DNA from: a virus
DNA: 64,000 nt
IMG/VR virus record: IMGVR_UViG_3300028862_000012
Coordinates: 159,866 to 223,865 of that record
Reading direction: 5' to 3' (one strand)
Shown: positions 42,267-50,577 of the stretch, in pieces
Layout: each line of letters begins with the position of its first letter
Position numbering within the stretch: the first letter of the stretch is position 1
Translations under genes and position numbers: made by a program
The notes under the pieces: model-generated
The model's database searches: none
What the model was told of the DNA's origin: nothing
What the model saw: the letters and a program-made list of their open reading frames with translations, nothing else

Positions 42267-42889
42267 ATAATAATAGTTATATCGTTACTATTATTATATC
42301 TATCATTATAAATTTTTACTAATTTTTCATGACTTAAATTATAGGGTGCTAATATTCTATCCCACCATTCTAACTGCTCTTCTTTGGAAATTGCTTCGCC
42401 TGTTATTGGGTTTTTACCACTATCAAGTAATCCATGACTATATAGATTTAGTAAATATATATTATCTTTTTCATAATAGAACTTTACAAATCTTCCCCCT
42501 TTTGGTAATACGTGGGCGTGGGTAAGTTGATTATGAAACCCACCACTATTATCACATAGCTCTGCATATTCATCAGGATTAAGTGTTTGAATCAGTACAC
42601 AACTTTTATCTCGTATGTCTACTTCGCTACATACTTTTACCCATTCAGGATCAGTGTTAGTTCCTTTAGCAAATTCCTTTTGACTTATTTTATCATAACT
42701 TCTTTTTTTAGCATTAGCACTATATCGCGCTACAGAATCACTACGCTTTTCCAAGCTCTTTAAATACTTTTCATATTTAGTTTTTAGTTGCTTATCGTTA
42801 TATTTCTTTTCTTTATTGATATAACTGTTATCAGGAAATTGATTGTATTTATAAAAATATGCAATGAAAGATTCATAGGAGTGTGTCAA
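42263..42889 (-). CDS. HNH endonuclease-like protein
   Basis: A 208-residue protein with LTHAHVLPKGG (about 125-135), DNIYLLNLYSHGLLD (about 144-158) and a basic N-terminus, fitting an HNH nuclease core (H, N, H). It may be a homing-type nuclease or a recombination nuclease. The start is TTG after AAGGAAGCATAT. Confidence 0.6.
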   Translation of the reverse strand: MTHSYESFIAYFYKYNQFPDNSYINKEKKYNDKQLKTKYEKYLKSLEKRSDSVARYSANAKKRSYDKISQKEFAKGTNTDPEWVKVCSEVDIRDKSCVLIQTLNPDEYAELCDNSGGFHNQLTHAHVLPKGGRFVKFYYEKDNIYLLNLYSHGLLDSGKNPITGEAISKEEQLEWWDRILAPYNLSHEKLVKIYNDRYNNSNDITIII

Positions 42890-42941
42890 AATATGCTTCC
42901 TTATTTTTTGCTATTCTTTTTATCAGTCTTATTACTTTTTC

Positions 42942-43319
42942 TTACCGCTCTTTTTTTTCACGATCTGGAGCTATTTTATCTAGCAGTCCTTCTATCCTAT
43001 TAAAGAGTTTAAAACCAAGCAATACATACAATAATATTCCTACACAAGTTTGAATGAATATATCACGATAGTTTAGTAGAGTGAACTTACTAAAATCATT
43101 AAGCTTAAAATAAACATTAGCTACACTGCAAAGTATACAGGTAACAAATGCTATGCTATTTTTAGCAGTATCAGATTTAGCAATATTTAACATCTTGCCA
43201 AACAAGTAGACCATTGCCATAGTTATTAAAAACATAAAGAAGTATTGCCATAATCCAAAAGAATTGAGGATGTCATTAAAGGACGTAAGGGTATCTTGAA
43301 TCTGTTTTACTGTATCCAT
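42942..43319 (-). CDS. membrane protein, holin-like (125 aa)
   Basis: Three membrane segments with a short charged C-terminus (DREKKER), which fits a holin, although no lysin is next to it. ATG at 43319 directly follows TAACTATCATAGT, a variant of the recurrent start motif; the frame from 43340 is less likely. Confidence 0.6.
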   Translation of the reverse strand: MDTVKQIQDTLTSFNDILNSFGLWQYFFMFLITMAMVYLFGKMLNIAKSDTAKNSIAFVTCILCSVANVYFKLNDFSKFTLLNYRDIFIQTCVGILLYVLLGFKLFNRIEGLLDKIAPDREKKER

Positions 43320-43353
43320 ACTATGATAGTTACAGTACAAAGAGTAAAGTAGG

Positions 43354-43527
43354 TTATTCTAATCCTGATTGTTCGCGCTCTTCATACATACCTATAGCAG
43401 TGCAATAATTTCCATACTGGATAATTTTATTTTTAATATCATGAGTATCCATATCCATGTTGTCTAAAAAATCTGATATCTCTGCAAATAAACTATTTGC
43501 TTTACTTTCAATACTTTGTTTACTCAC
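43354..43527 (-). CDS. small paralogous helical protein (57 aa)
   Basis: GTG start overlapping the upstream stop (GTGA). The C-terminal half (IIQYGNYCTAIGMYEERE) resembles those of the genes at 43524, 44295 and 48015, so this is one of a small paralogous family. Role unknown. Confidence 0.6.
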   Translation of the reverse strand: MSKQSIESKANSLFAEISDFLDNMDMDTHDIKNKIIQYGNYCTAIGMYEEREQSGLE

Positions 43528-43742
43528 AAATATTCCTCACTGTTTATTCTTTCCTCAAGTTTCCCTGCCCGATAATTGATAATTCCATACTCTGTAATCT
43601 TTCTACAGAGTGTATCAATATAAGAATCATGTAACTTGTCATCATCTTTTATTTTATAAAGATAATTAGTTATATCTTGCAAGGCATCTATTGAAAACTT
43701 ATCTAATTGTGACTTTGCTTCTTTATTGTTATTACTAAGCAT
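43524..43742 (-). CDS. small paralogous helical protein (72 aa)
   Basis: Shares the ITEYGIINYRAGKLEER pattern with neighbours. All-helical. No outside family recognised. Confidence 0.65.
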   Translation of the reverse strand: MLSNNNKEAKSQLDKFSIDALQDITNYLYKIKDDDKLHDSYIDTLCRKITEYGIINYRAGKLEERINSEEYL

Positions 43743-43743
43743 A

Positions 43744-44293
43744 TTATCCCCTATTCATTTCTTTTAAAAGCTTTATATACCAAACATCTTCGATGGTTTT
43801 ATCAGTAATAAGTTCTTTTAGTTCTTCTTCTGATTTTATTTCTCCCCACCATGAACCACAACCATAGATAATTTCTTTTAGTTCAGGAACAAAGATAGCA
43901 GGATTATACATAGAACGATTTACCGTTATAGTATCCTCAATAATTGAAGAATTAAGACATAGTGGTATATCGCCTATCAGTATTCCAAAATAAGTTTTTT
44001 TTACCATATTTTTCATCGCAAGGACAAACTTTTACAGGTGTGCCACACTTACGAGTATCAATAGGTTCATCCTTACTATATTCTAGCTGTTTATAACTGT
44101 TTAAAGCCACTTGCCAATTAAGACGTTCAAAAAGCTTAAATAAATCTTTTACTAAGTTTGCTTGATTATTAGTAATATAATACTGTGTTTCTTTATCAGA
44201 AGATTTATCATAATCTATATTTACAATAGTATCAAATAAGTGTAAATTACTTCTAATAGTATCTAATTGATTTCGTAATTTTATTTCATCCAT
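43744..44293 (-). pseudogene. hypothetical protein split by a frameshift in A8
   Basis: Two overlapping frames, 44293-43952 and 44016-43744, join into one about 182-residue protein if the A8 run (plus-strand T8, 43995-44002) is read as A7: ...CPCDEKYGKK-TYFGILIGD.... The tail of the first frame after the run is not protein-like. Contains a CPCD cluster and a CGSWWGE segment. No family recognised. Confidence 0.55.
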
Positions 44294-44294
44294 G

Positions 44295-44498
44295 TTAGTC
44301 TACCTTTTTATCTATATCTTGCTGACCAAACTTACGGTTCATTTTTCCGTATTCTGTAATCAAATTATATAATTTAGTATCTTTATAATTAAATCCATGT
44401 TCATCATAGTTCAGTAAATATGCTTTCATGACTTCATCAAAAAGATCTAAAGATCTCTGATTTAAGTCCTCTACTATTACTAATGGTTTACTTTCCAT
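44295..44498 (-). CDS. small paralogous helical protein (67 aa)
   Basis: LITEYGKMNRKFGQQDIDKK matches the C-terminal pattern of the genes at 43354 and 43524. Role unknown. Confidence 0.65.
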   Translation of the reverse strand: MESKPLVIVEDLNQRSLDLFDEVMKAYLLNYDEHGFNYKDTKLYNLITEYGKMNRKFGQQDIDKKVD

Positions 44499-44502
44499 AT
44501 TT

Positions 44503-44994
44503 TTACTCCTCTATCCTTTTGTATAATTTTTTAAAATCAAAATTATTATAAACATTTATTTCACCAAGTACACTTACTACGATCCAGTCTCCACTTACAA
44601 CACATTTATTGCTATCACTAGTTAAATAACTATGTGCTATAGGTAGATGATTCCACTTTTCATAGTTTGCATATTGTAAGCATAACTCATTTGTAGAAGG
44701 ATCAATTGTTTCATGCTTACCACTATGCAATTCATACATACTAAAAGGTAAATAGCTTCCATTAGTCTGAGCTATATCGCCATTTATATCCTTTGCAAGC
44801 CATCCTTGAGGCAAATACAAACTTTTATCAAAATGATTTACATAATAATAATTATCTCGTACATCAAAGATTAGTTCTACTCGACTAGTTGTAACTAGAT
44901 CACTATCACCTGATTTAGTCCACTGAAAAGCTACTTCAGGTATTCGCTGATAATTAGGAATACTTTCAATTTTTTCCACTATACTTGTTTCCAT
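44503..44994 (-). CDS. hypothetical protein (163 aa)
   Basis: No family recognised; Tyr/Asn-rich and beta-rich. Confidence 0.7.
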   Translation of the reverse strand: METSIVEKIESIPNYQRIPEVAFQWTKSGDSDLVTTSRVELIFDVRDNYYYVNHFDKSLYLPQGWLAKDINGDIAQTNGSYLPFSMYELHSGKHETIDPSTNELCLQYANYEKWNHLPIAHSYLTSDSNKCVVSGDWIVVSVLGEINVYNNFDFKKLYKRIEE

Positions 44995-45070
44995 AAATTC
45001 CTTTTATTACATATAAGTTATAAAAATCCCTACTATTTATAACCTATGTATTAGTTATTTTTCAAACTAT

Positions 45071-45847
45071 CTATTTTCCACCATTAATTTTTTCATCCAA
45101 TTGCTGAACCTGAATAGTAAGTACTTCAATCTTATGAATCAGCTTATTTTTCTTTTCCTCAAGTTCTTCTATTTCCTCAAGCTCTTCCATTGGTTCTTTA
45201 ATAATCTGTTTTACCTGATCAATAGTTTTTCCTTGCTGAAGCAAAATAAGTGCCTTTTGTGCTTTATCCAGATCAGAAGTAAGTGCTACAAAAGTTTTAG
45301 CATCAGAACTAATATCATTAGGAATACCCCGAGTAGCAATCTTAACAGTCTTTTTTACTGTTGTTCGCTTAATTCCAATAGTACGATCTGTAATATCTTC
45401 ATATCGTACATTTTCTTCTTTGCAGATAGTCTGTACTTCAATCAGTGCTGTACCCATTTCAGAAGTAAGCTTACTAATTTGTACATCCAGTTCTTTTACC
45501 TTATCAATTTTAGCTTTCAAGTTGTCAGAGATAACTACAGTGTAAAATCCGAGTTTTTCGGCTTTAGTAATTAGATCATAAAAGGTAGACCAAAAGAAAC
45601 TGGTATGTCCTTCCTTACGATTATTTTCTGCATACACTACATGATGAGCTAGTTCATGCAGTGCTGTAAAAAAGAGCAGATTATTGTCATCATTGAAATT
45701 TCGGTTATTTAATAGTATTTCTTTTGTTGCAGGTAAATATTTACCATTTACATTTTTAGATTTCTTTCCAGTAAAAATACAAGTATATTCATTTACGCAA
45801 TGATATACCTTATCCAGATTTTCTTTAACATCATTTTGATTCCACAT
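45071..45847 (-). CDS. SprT-like zinc metallopeptidase
   Basis: A 258-residue protein. HELAHHVVYAENNRKEGHTSFFW (HExxH at about 66-70, third His in EGHTSFF) matches SprT/SprT-like peptidases. The C-terminal half is a long coiled coil (about 120-255). The gene follows a two-repeat type V-A-like mini-array in its 5' leader. The ribosome site AAAGGATG lies between the second repeat and the ATG. Confidence 0.7.
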   Translation of the reverse strand: MWNQNDVKENLDKVYHCVNEYTCIFTGKKSKNVNGKYLPATKEILLNNRNFNDDNNLLFFTALHELAHHVVYAENNRKEGHTSFFWSTFYDLITKAEKLGFYTVVISDNLKAKIDKVKELDVQISKLTSEMGTALIEVQTICKEENVRYEDITDRTIGIKRTTVKKTVKIATRGIPNDISSDAKTFVALTSDLDKAQKALILLQQGKTIDQVKQIIKEPMEELEEIEELEEKKNKLIHKIEVLTIQVQQLDEKINGGK

Positions 45848-45859
45848 ATAACATCCTTT

Positions 45860-45945
45860 ATCTACATAAGTAGAAATTTTAATTTTCTAAATACTCGCAA
45901 GAAATCAATTCATCTACAAAAGTAGAAATTTAAAACCTTCTAAAA
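45860..45945 (-). CRISPR. two-repeat type V-A-like mini-array
   Basis: On the minus strand, repeat 1 (45945-45912) ends in AATTTCTACTTTTGTAGAT and repeat 2 (45892-45860) ends in AATTTCTACTTATGTAGAT; both start with TTTAGAA and have TCTAC/GTAGA stems. A 19-base unit (45893-45911) lies between, shorter than normal Cas12a spacers. No cas12a, cas1 or cas2 is nearby. It sits between a promoter and the SprT-like gene. It may be a degenerate mini-array or an RNA anti-CRISPR that loads Cas12a with a useless guide. Confidence 0.6.
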
Positions 45946-45971
45946 TATTTCTTTATAAGAAATTTACTAAC

Positions 45972-45998
45972 AGTATAACAAAATAAATTATAAGTCAA
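45972..45998 (-). promoter_or_regulatory. promoter for mini-array and SprT-like gene
   Basis: TTGACT (45998-45993) and TATACT (45977-45972) on the minus strand, spacer 15 bp, shorter than the usual 17 in this genome. The transcript would begin about 20 bases before repeat 1, after a small ATTTCTT/AAGAAAT hairpin. Confidence 0.45.
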
Positions 45999-46005
45999 TA
46001 ACTAA

Positions 46006-46035
46006 ATGCGGAGAATATAAAGCTAATCTCCGCAT
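46006..46035 (-). terminator. hairpin terminator
   Basis: ATGCGGAGA and TCTCCGCAT form a perfect 9-bp stem with a 12-base loop, one base after the stop of the leftward gene 46037-46258. It isolates the mini-array unit from upstream transcription. The T tract is weak. Confidence 0.6.
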
Positions 46036-46036
46036 A

Positions 46037-46258
46037 TTATATTTCGCGCAACACATTAGCTAAAACTTTTTTAAACTTTTCATAACCATCCTCATAACTA
46101 TAGGTATCGTAATCAATAGCAATACCTATTCCATAAAGCATGTCTTTAATAAAAGTATCATCAGAGCAGTCATAATAATTTTTCTGATTACTATAGGTAT
46201 CCACATATAGTTTCATAAGCTTTACTATGTCAATCATACGCTGTTGTTTTTCTTCCAT
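46037..46258 (-). CDS. hypothetical helical protein (73 aa)
   Basis: Acidic, Tyr/Asp-rich. YGIGIAIDYDTYSYEDG is distantly like the small paralogous genes at 43354-44498. Role unknown. Confidence 0.65.
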   Translation of the reverse strand: MEEKQQRMIDIVKLMKLYVDTYSNQKNYYDCSDDTFIKDMLYGIGIAIDYDTYSYEDGYEKFKKVLANVLREI

Positions 46259-46259
46259 G

Positions 46260-46430
46260 CTATGCCTCTAGCTCTTCAATTAAAACTTTTATAAATTCTT
46301 CCTGATTCTTATAATCGTTGAAATCAACTATGTTTCCATAAATATAACTTTCACACTTTTTCAAAGTTACTGCTTCTAGTCCATAGCGTAAACCAGCTAC
46401 AATGGTTTCTATATTTGATTGCACTATCAT
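46260..46430 (-). CDS. small helical protein (56 aa)
   Basis: Starts right after the stop of the CCA gene (TAAATG) and ends in TAG at 46260. AGLRYGLEAV resembles the small paralogous family nearby. Role unknown. Confidence 0.6.
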   Translation of the reverse strand: MIVQSNIETIVAGLRYGLEAVTLKKCESYIYGNIVDFNDYKNQEEFIKVLIEELEA

Positions 46431-47705
46431 TTACATAAACTCCTTTTCCATACGATGTTCTAAGCTATCAAAAGTAGATGATTTTAATATATTAATTGCT
46501 TTTTCTTTACTTGTATACAGGTTATTTAATTGATTCATGTACAGTGTATTTAATATATTTTTAAACTCTGGACAAGGTTTATAACCAAGTTCTATTAAAG
46601 TATCACCGGTAATAAAAGGAGCAGGAAGGTTAGTATAATTACTGGCAATTTGCTTATTGAAATTATACAAGCTTATATCATAAATAAACTTTTCATTATC
46701 AGAAATCATTACATCACAGACAATAAGCATATCATCAAAAAAATTAGATGCTTTTAAAGTTCGGGTTGTGGCTAAATCAATATGACTATATAATTTTTTA
46801 TAATTACTAATTATATTACAAATGTATTCTATGTCATCATTACTAAATCGTAAAGTACTTAACTCTTCTTTTACTATATCTGTATCCATATTGATAAACA
46901 TCAAACTCAAATATACTTTGTAATTTACTTTATATTTATCAGCACGGAGCAGTCTATCGATCAACAGATTAAGTGTATAGGCATCAGTTACTTCATGCTT
47001 ATACAAGGCAGGGTATATAACATTACATAAATCTTTATAGCCAGTCAATACTTTCATAAAATCACCTACCTTTGACATCAATATTTTTTCAGTAAGTTCT
47101 TTACTGATTCTATCTTTGGCAACATGATTATTAAATTCTGACGAAAAGCTATTTATAAAATCAGGTGAGTAATTAGAGATATATCCATGTACTTGGAAGC
47201 GAATAAAACGCAATAGTCTAAGATAATCTTCTTTAATACGCTCTTCTGGATTTCCTACAAATCGCAATACTTTATTTTCTATATCGCGAACTCCATTAAC
47301 ATAGTCATAGTACTGATTAGTTATAGGATTATAAAACAAGGCATTAATAGTAAAGTCTCGACGCTGTGCATCTTCTTCTATTGAAGCTAATTCCATATGA
47401 TCAAAATGGCGACCGTCACAACCGATTTCTTTTCTAAAACAAGCCAGCTCGAAAGTAAAGTTATTCTTTGATACTAATAGTACTTCAAATGATTTACCTA
47501 CAGATTTACCTACAGATTTCACTATATAGCCGTAATGAGCAAGGATTGGAATACTAATATTAGTTAAGCAATCTGTTGCTATATCTATGTCATTACATGG
47601 TTTATTAGCCAAGGTATCCCGAACATAGCCGCCTGCAAAAACAGCTATATGATTTTCTGATTGGAGGCATTTACATATATCAATAGCTGTTTCTAATTCT
47701 GTCAT
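46431..47705 (-). CDS. cca: CCA-adding tRNA nucleotidyltransferase
   Basis: A 424-residue class II nucleotidyltransferase. FAGGYVRDTL (about 23-32) and NDIDIATD (about 38-45, the catalytic DxD) are followed by RRDFTINALFYNP (about 110-122) and ERIKEDYLRLLRFIRF (about 152-167), the motif order of CCA-adding enzymes and poly(A) polymerases. It repairs or adds tRNA 3' CCA ends. The tRNA-like element at 4000 has no encoded CCA, which would fit a need for this enzyme. The transcript appears leaderless. Confidence 0.85.
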   Translation of the reverse strand: MTELETAIDICKCLQSENHIAVFAGGYVRDTLANKPCNDIDIATDCLTNISIPILAHYGYIVKSVGKSVGKSFEVLLVSKNNFTFELACFRKEIGCDGRHFDHMELASIEEDAQRRDFTINALFYNPITNQYYDYVNGVRDIENKVLRFVGNPEERIKEDYLRLLRFIRFQVHGYISNYSPDFINSFSSEFNNHVAKDRISKELTEKILMSKVGDFMKVLTGYKDLCNVIYPALYKHEVTDAYTLNLLIDRLLRADKYKVNYKVYLSLMFINMDTDIVKEELSTLRFSNDDIEYICNIISNYKKLYSHIDLATTRTLKASNFFDDMLIVCDVMISDNEKFIYDISLYNFNKQIASNYTNLPAPFITGDTLIELGYKPCPEFKNILNTLYMNQLNNLYTSKEKAINILKSSTFDSLEHRMEKEFM

Positions 47706-47711
47706 AATAGT

Positions 47712-47740
47712 ATTTTACACCTATAATAATTATATGTCAA
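47712..47740 (-). promoter_or_regulatory. sigma70 promoter of cca, leaderless
   Basis: TTGACA (47740-47735), 17-bp spacer and TAAAAT (47717-47712). The ATG of cca is 6 bases later, just as at 10642. Confidence 0.7.
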
Positions 47741-47772
47741 TTACTAAACTTAATAATATTTATCCGGCTTTT

Positions 47773-48018
47773 TTAAGTCCTTGTAATTATAATTTCATTA
47801 TCTAAATGTTTATTTATAAACGCTTGCATAACCATTATAGCCTCATCATTATGTATATACACTTCTGATTGAAGTAAAGTAAGAAGTTCTTTTGCAGTTC
47901 TATTAGGCTGGTTTATCATAGTAATAAAATCAGATGTAGCTATAGTGCTATATGCAATAGGCTTCTTATACTTAGATGAGAACCAACTTACATCTTTGGA
48001 ATACCATTTAGATTTCAT
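47773..48018 (-). CDS. hypothetical protein (81 aa)
   Basis: No family recognised; basic N-terminus and helical C-terminus. Coupled to the upstream gene by ATGA. Confidence 0.7.
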   Translation of the reverse strand: MKSKWYSKDVSWFSSKYKKPIAYSTIATSDFITMINQPNRTAKELLTLLQSEVYIHNDEAIMVMQAFINKHLDNEIIITRT

Positions 48019-48179
48019 AAAATTTCTTTATCTTCTGTTGCATCTTTTTGACCATTCATATAATTCAAACTAGCAAACTTAGCCAGTAGCTCAATAAAAT
48101 CTTTTTCATATACCCTATCAGTATCACAAGCTCGATATATTTCTAGTATTTCACCATATACTTTTGCAAACTCATCCAT
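48015..48179 (-). CDS. small paralogous helical protein (54 aa)
   Basis: LLAKFASLNYMNGQKDA matches the C-terminal pattern of the 43354/43524/44295 family. Its TGA overlaps the next ATG. Role unknown. Confidence 0.6.
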   Translation of the reverse strand: MDEFAKVYGEILEIYRACDTDRVYEKDFIELLAKFASLNYMNGQKDATEDKEIL

Positions 48180-48182
48180 AGT

Positions 48183-48395
48183 TTATTCCTTTATAGTCTC
48201 ACAATCATTTTTAACAATAAGACCCAAAGCTATTGCAGGATAATTTAATACTAAATAATCTGTTAAAGAATATTTTGCTAACCAACTATGTTTAATTATA
48301 TCTTGTTTATCTAGTTCTTTTACTAAAAGTATTGTACCGATCTTATCATGATACCAATAATTAGGATATTTACAACTAATAATTTTTGCTTTCAT
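48183..48395 (-). CDS. hypothetical protein (70 aa)
   Basis: ATG at 48395 shares TAATG with the upstream stop; the frame from 48434 is within that gene. No family recognised. Confidence 0.65.
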   Translation of the reverse strand: MKAKIISCKYPNYWYHDKIGTILLVKELDKQDIIKHSWLAKYSLTDYLVLNYPAIALGLIVKNDCETIKE

Positions 48396-48688
48396 TATTT
48401 CCATACCTTGCAAAGATAATAAATAAAATTCCATTTAAATAAAGTTCTTTTACTATACTGTTCTTTAATTCTTTGTTTTACAAACACAAGCGGACAATGA
48501 GTATAAAGCCATTCATCCTCATGTCTGCTAAAATTAGCAATAGTAAACTCGCTACTGTTATCATCAGGAGGTGGATCATTTATATCCAAATACAATGAGT
48601 TTAACAAACTTTTGTTGTTATCCTTTAGCCAATTATACAGCTCATGAAATTGAGCCATACTTCCAAATAGTTTATCAATACTTGCCAT
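48395..48688 (-). CDS. hypothetical protein (97 aa)
   Basis: No family recognised; aromatic-rich, basic C-terminus. Confidence 0.7.
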   Translation of the reverse strand: MASIDKLFGSMAQFHELYNWLKDNNKSLLNSLYLDINDPPPDDNSSEFTIANFSRHEDEWLYTHCPLVFVKQRIKEQYSKRTLFKWNFIYYLCKVWK

Positions 48689-48689
48689 G

Positions 48690-49277
48690 CTATACTTCCT
48701 TTATATTTACAATTCTATAATCAGTATCAAAGGTAAAAGTTCCATAATAAGTATTATGCATTACATCAGCTTCTTTTGCAAGTTCATTAAAGCGCGAACT
48801 AAACATTAAATAAGTATTGGACTCATCTGATAGTTTAGCAAAGCTATAATGATTATAATTATCAATACTTACAAACTTCAATGTAGCTGTAAAAGTATAA
48901 TTAGGTTTCCAAATAGGTTCATGACCATTTATTTTTTCTGGATATTCCATAATTTGTTTTTTATAATTAAAAGGAATAAGTTTTTGTTTCCATTCTCTTT
49001 CATATTTTCGAGGAACTAAAGCAAAAAATAAAGGAATACAACATATCGGATTCAGTGTTATCATTGCAAACCAAATAACACACCAATAAGGTATATCACC
49101 AAATATAGTGTCTTTAGCAATTTTATTAAAATTACCAGATAGAATACCACATAGTATATAATTCATTATGCCATATATAATACTAGATACAATAAATATA
49201 AGTAAGTAAAGTGCTACGCTTTTATACCAAGGACGTACATATGTTTCTATAAACTCTGAGTCATACTTTGTTTTCAT
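48690..49277 (-). CDS. membrane protein (195 aa)
   Basis: Two or three membrane segments in the first 100 residues, then a soluble beta-rich domain. No family recognised. Confidence 0.7.
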   Translation of the reverse strand: MKTKYDSEFIETYVRPWYKSVALYLLIFIVSSIIYGIMNYILCGILSGNFNKIAKDTIFGDIPYWCVIWFAMITLNPICCIPLFFALVPRKYEREWKQKLIPFNYKKQIMEYPEKINGHEPIWKPNYTFTATLKFVSIDNYNHYSFAKLSDESNTYLMFSSRFNELAKEADVMHNTYYGTFTFDTDYRIVNIKEV

Positions 49278-49511
49278 CTATTCCTCGATTACAGCCATTA
49301 GAGGATAGTCACTATCAGGGCATTGAAATATACATACATCTTTACAATCATCAATATTTATTTTTTCAAACTCATATAAGCTAAGTTCAGGATTTTGAAA
49401 CTCGTCTATAGTTGAAGCAAAATAGCATTGCTGACCAATGTATGTAATTGATTCTACAATATCCTCAATAGAAAATACCTTCAACTTTCTGGTAACAGTT
49501 ATTGATTTCAT
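49278..49511 (-). CDS. hypothetical protein (77 aa)
   Basis: Small alpha/beta protein after AAGGAGTAGCT. No family recognised. Confidence 0.7.
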   Translation of the reverse strand: MKSITVTRKLKVFSIEDIVESITYIGQQCYFASTIDEFQNPELSLYEFEKINIDDCKDVCIFQCPDSDYPLMAVIEE

Positions 49512-49532
49512 AGCTACTCCTTGTATAAAATA

Positions 49533-49742
49533 TTATTTGTCCAGAATAAGTGTAGGGAATATTGTTATTTCTGTACTACAATCATTACATTCTACTTCAA
49601 TTGGTTGTGTATCAACATTTCCATGTACAAGTAAGTATTCTATCTGTTCTTTTGTTACACAAATCTGATAGAAAGTCAGTTCTAGATTTTCTTCATCTTC
49701 CATTTCTTGTTCACTATCAACGCCATAGTCTTCATAAATCAT
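49533..49742 (-). CDS. hypothetical acidic protein (69 aa)
   Basis: Very acidic N-terminus (DSEQEMEDEENLE). One ECNDC pair. No family recognised. Confidence 0.65.
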   Translation of the reverse strand: MIYEDYGVDSEQEMEDEENLELTFYQICVTKEQIEYLLVHGNVDTQPIEVECNDCSTEITIFPTLILDK

Positions 49743-49759
49743 AGCTATCTCCTTAATAA

Positions 49760-50005
49760 TTAAACGTTATGATTATCATATTCTTCTTTAGTAATTAAAA
49801 CAGGTACATCATAGCTCATAATTAGAGGACTGTTAGAAGGATTATCCCCATTACCAAATTTATGTTGAACCATTATTTGAATACTTCTAGCCTTACACAT
49901 ATATTCTTTAGGATTATCAACAGCTATTACTGTGCCTACTCCATGAGGAGTTAAAACATAGTCACCTCTATCAAATATTTTTATTAAAATACTTTCAGTA
50001 TGCAT
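49760..50005 (-). CDS. SH3-like small protein (81 aa)
   Basis: IFDRGDYVLTPHGVGTVIAVDN (about 9-30) looks like a small beta-barrel of the CarD/KOW type. No firm family. Starts after GGGAGATAGCT. Confidence 0.6.
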   Translation of the reverse strand: MHTESILIKIFDRGDYVLTPHGVGTVIAVDNPKEYMCKARSIQIMVQHKFGNGDNPSNSPLIMSYDVPVLITKEEYDNHNV

Positions 50006-50007
50006 AG

Positions 50008-50574
50008 CTATCTCCCTATTGATTTATTTACATAGTCCAAAGCTACTTTTTGTGCTTCTTCATAGGTATCCCATTTTTCACATCCATCTACTTTTATCTG
50101 AATGCTTCCTACTTCAACATAGTAATGACTTCCACCGGGAAACTGTACTATATTTATTTTATAGTTTTCAGGAAAAACTAAAGTATCACTTATATGAACA
50201 TCTAATGTTGTATAAAATTCATTTTCTTTATCATAACTCCATGAAGTTAAATTAGATTGAAATAATATTGTATTACCTTTTTCTAATAACTCCATTTGCT
50301 TTTTTGATACTGATACTAATGTTTGAGATATTGCTTCCGAAAAACTAATTCCTTTAATGTCTGCTATTTGATTAAAAGCTATAGCTAATGTATTTGAAAA
50401 ATGTTTCTCTTTCTTAGACTCAACTTTTAAAAAATTTTCAAAGGCTTTTGATATTAAGTTTGTACTTACTTCGTTCATGGAAAGCTGTTGAAGCATCCAT
50501 TTAGAATCAATACATAAATACCAATTAATTAATTGAGGACATTTATTTAATGACATCTTCTTAAAAGTATACAT
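50008..50574 (-). CDS. hypothetical protein (188 aa)
   Basis: Helical N-terminal half, beta-rich C-terminal half with HYYVEVGSIQIKVDGCE. No family recognised. Confidence 0.7.
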   Translation of the reverse strand: MYTFKKMSLNKCPQLINWYLCIDSKWMLQQLSMNEVSTNLISKAFENFLKVESKKEKHFSNTLAIAFNQIADIKGISFSEAISQTLVSVSKKQMELLEKGNTILFQSNLTSWSYDKENEFYTTLDVHISDTLVFPENYKINIVQFPGGSHYYVEVGSIQIKVDGCEKWDTYEEAQKVALDYVNKSIGR

Positions 50575-50577
50575 ATA

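Noticed and set aside
46481-46500. Further type V-A repeat (AAAAGTAGATGA)
   Set aside because: Only one arm (GTAGAT) is present; the TCTAC partner is missing and it is inside the cca gene.
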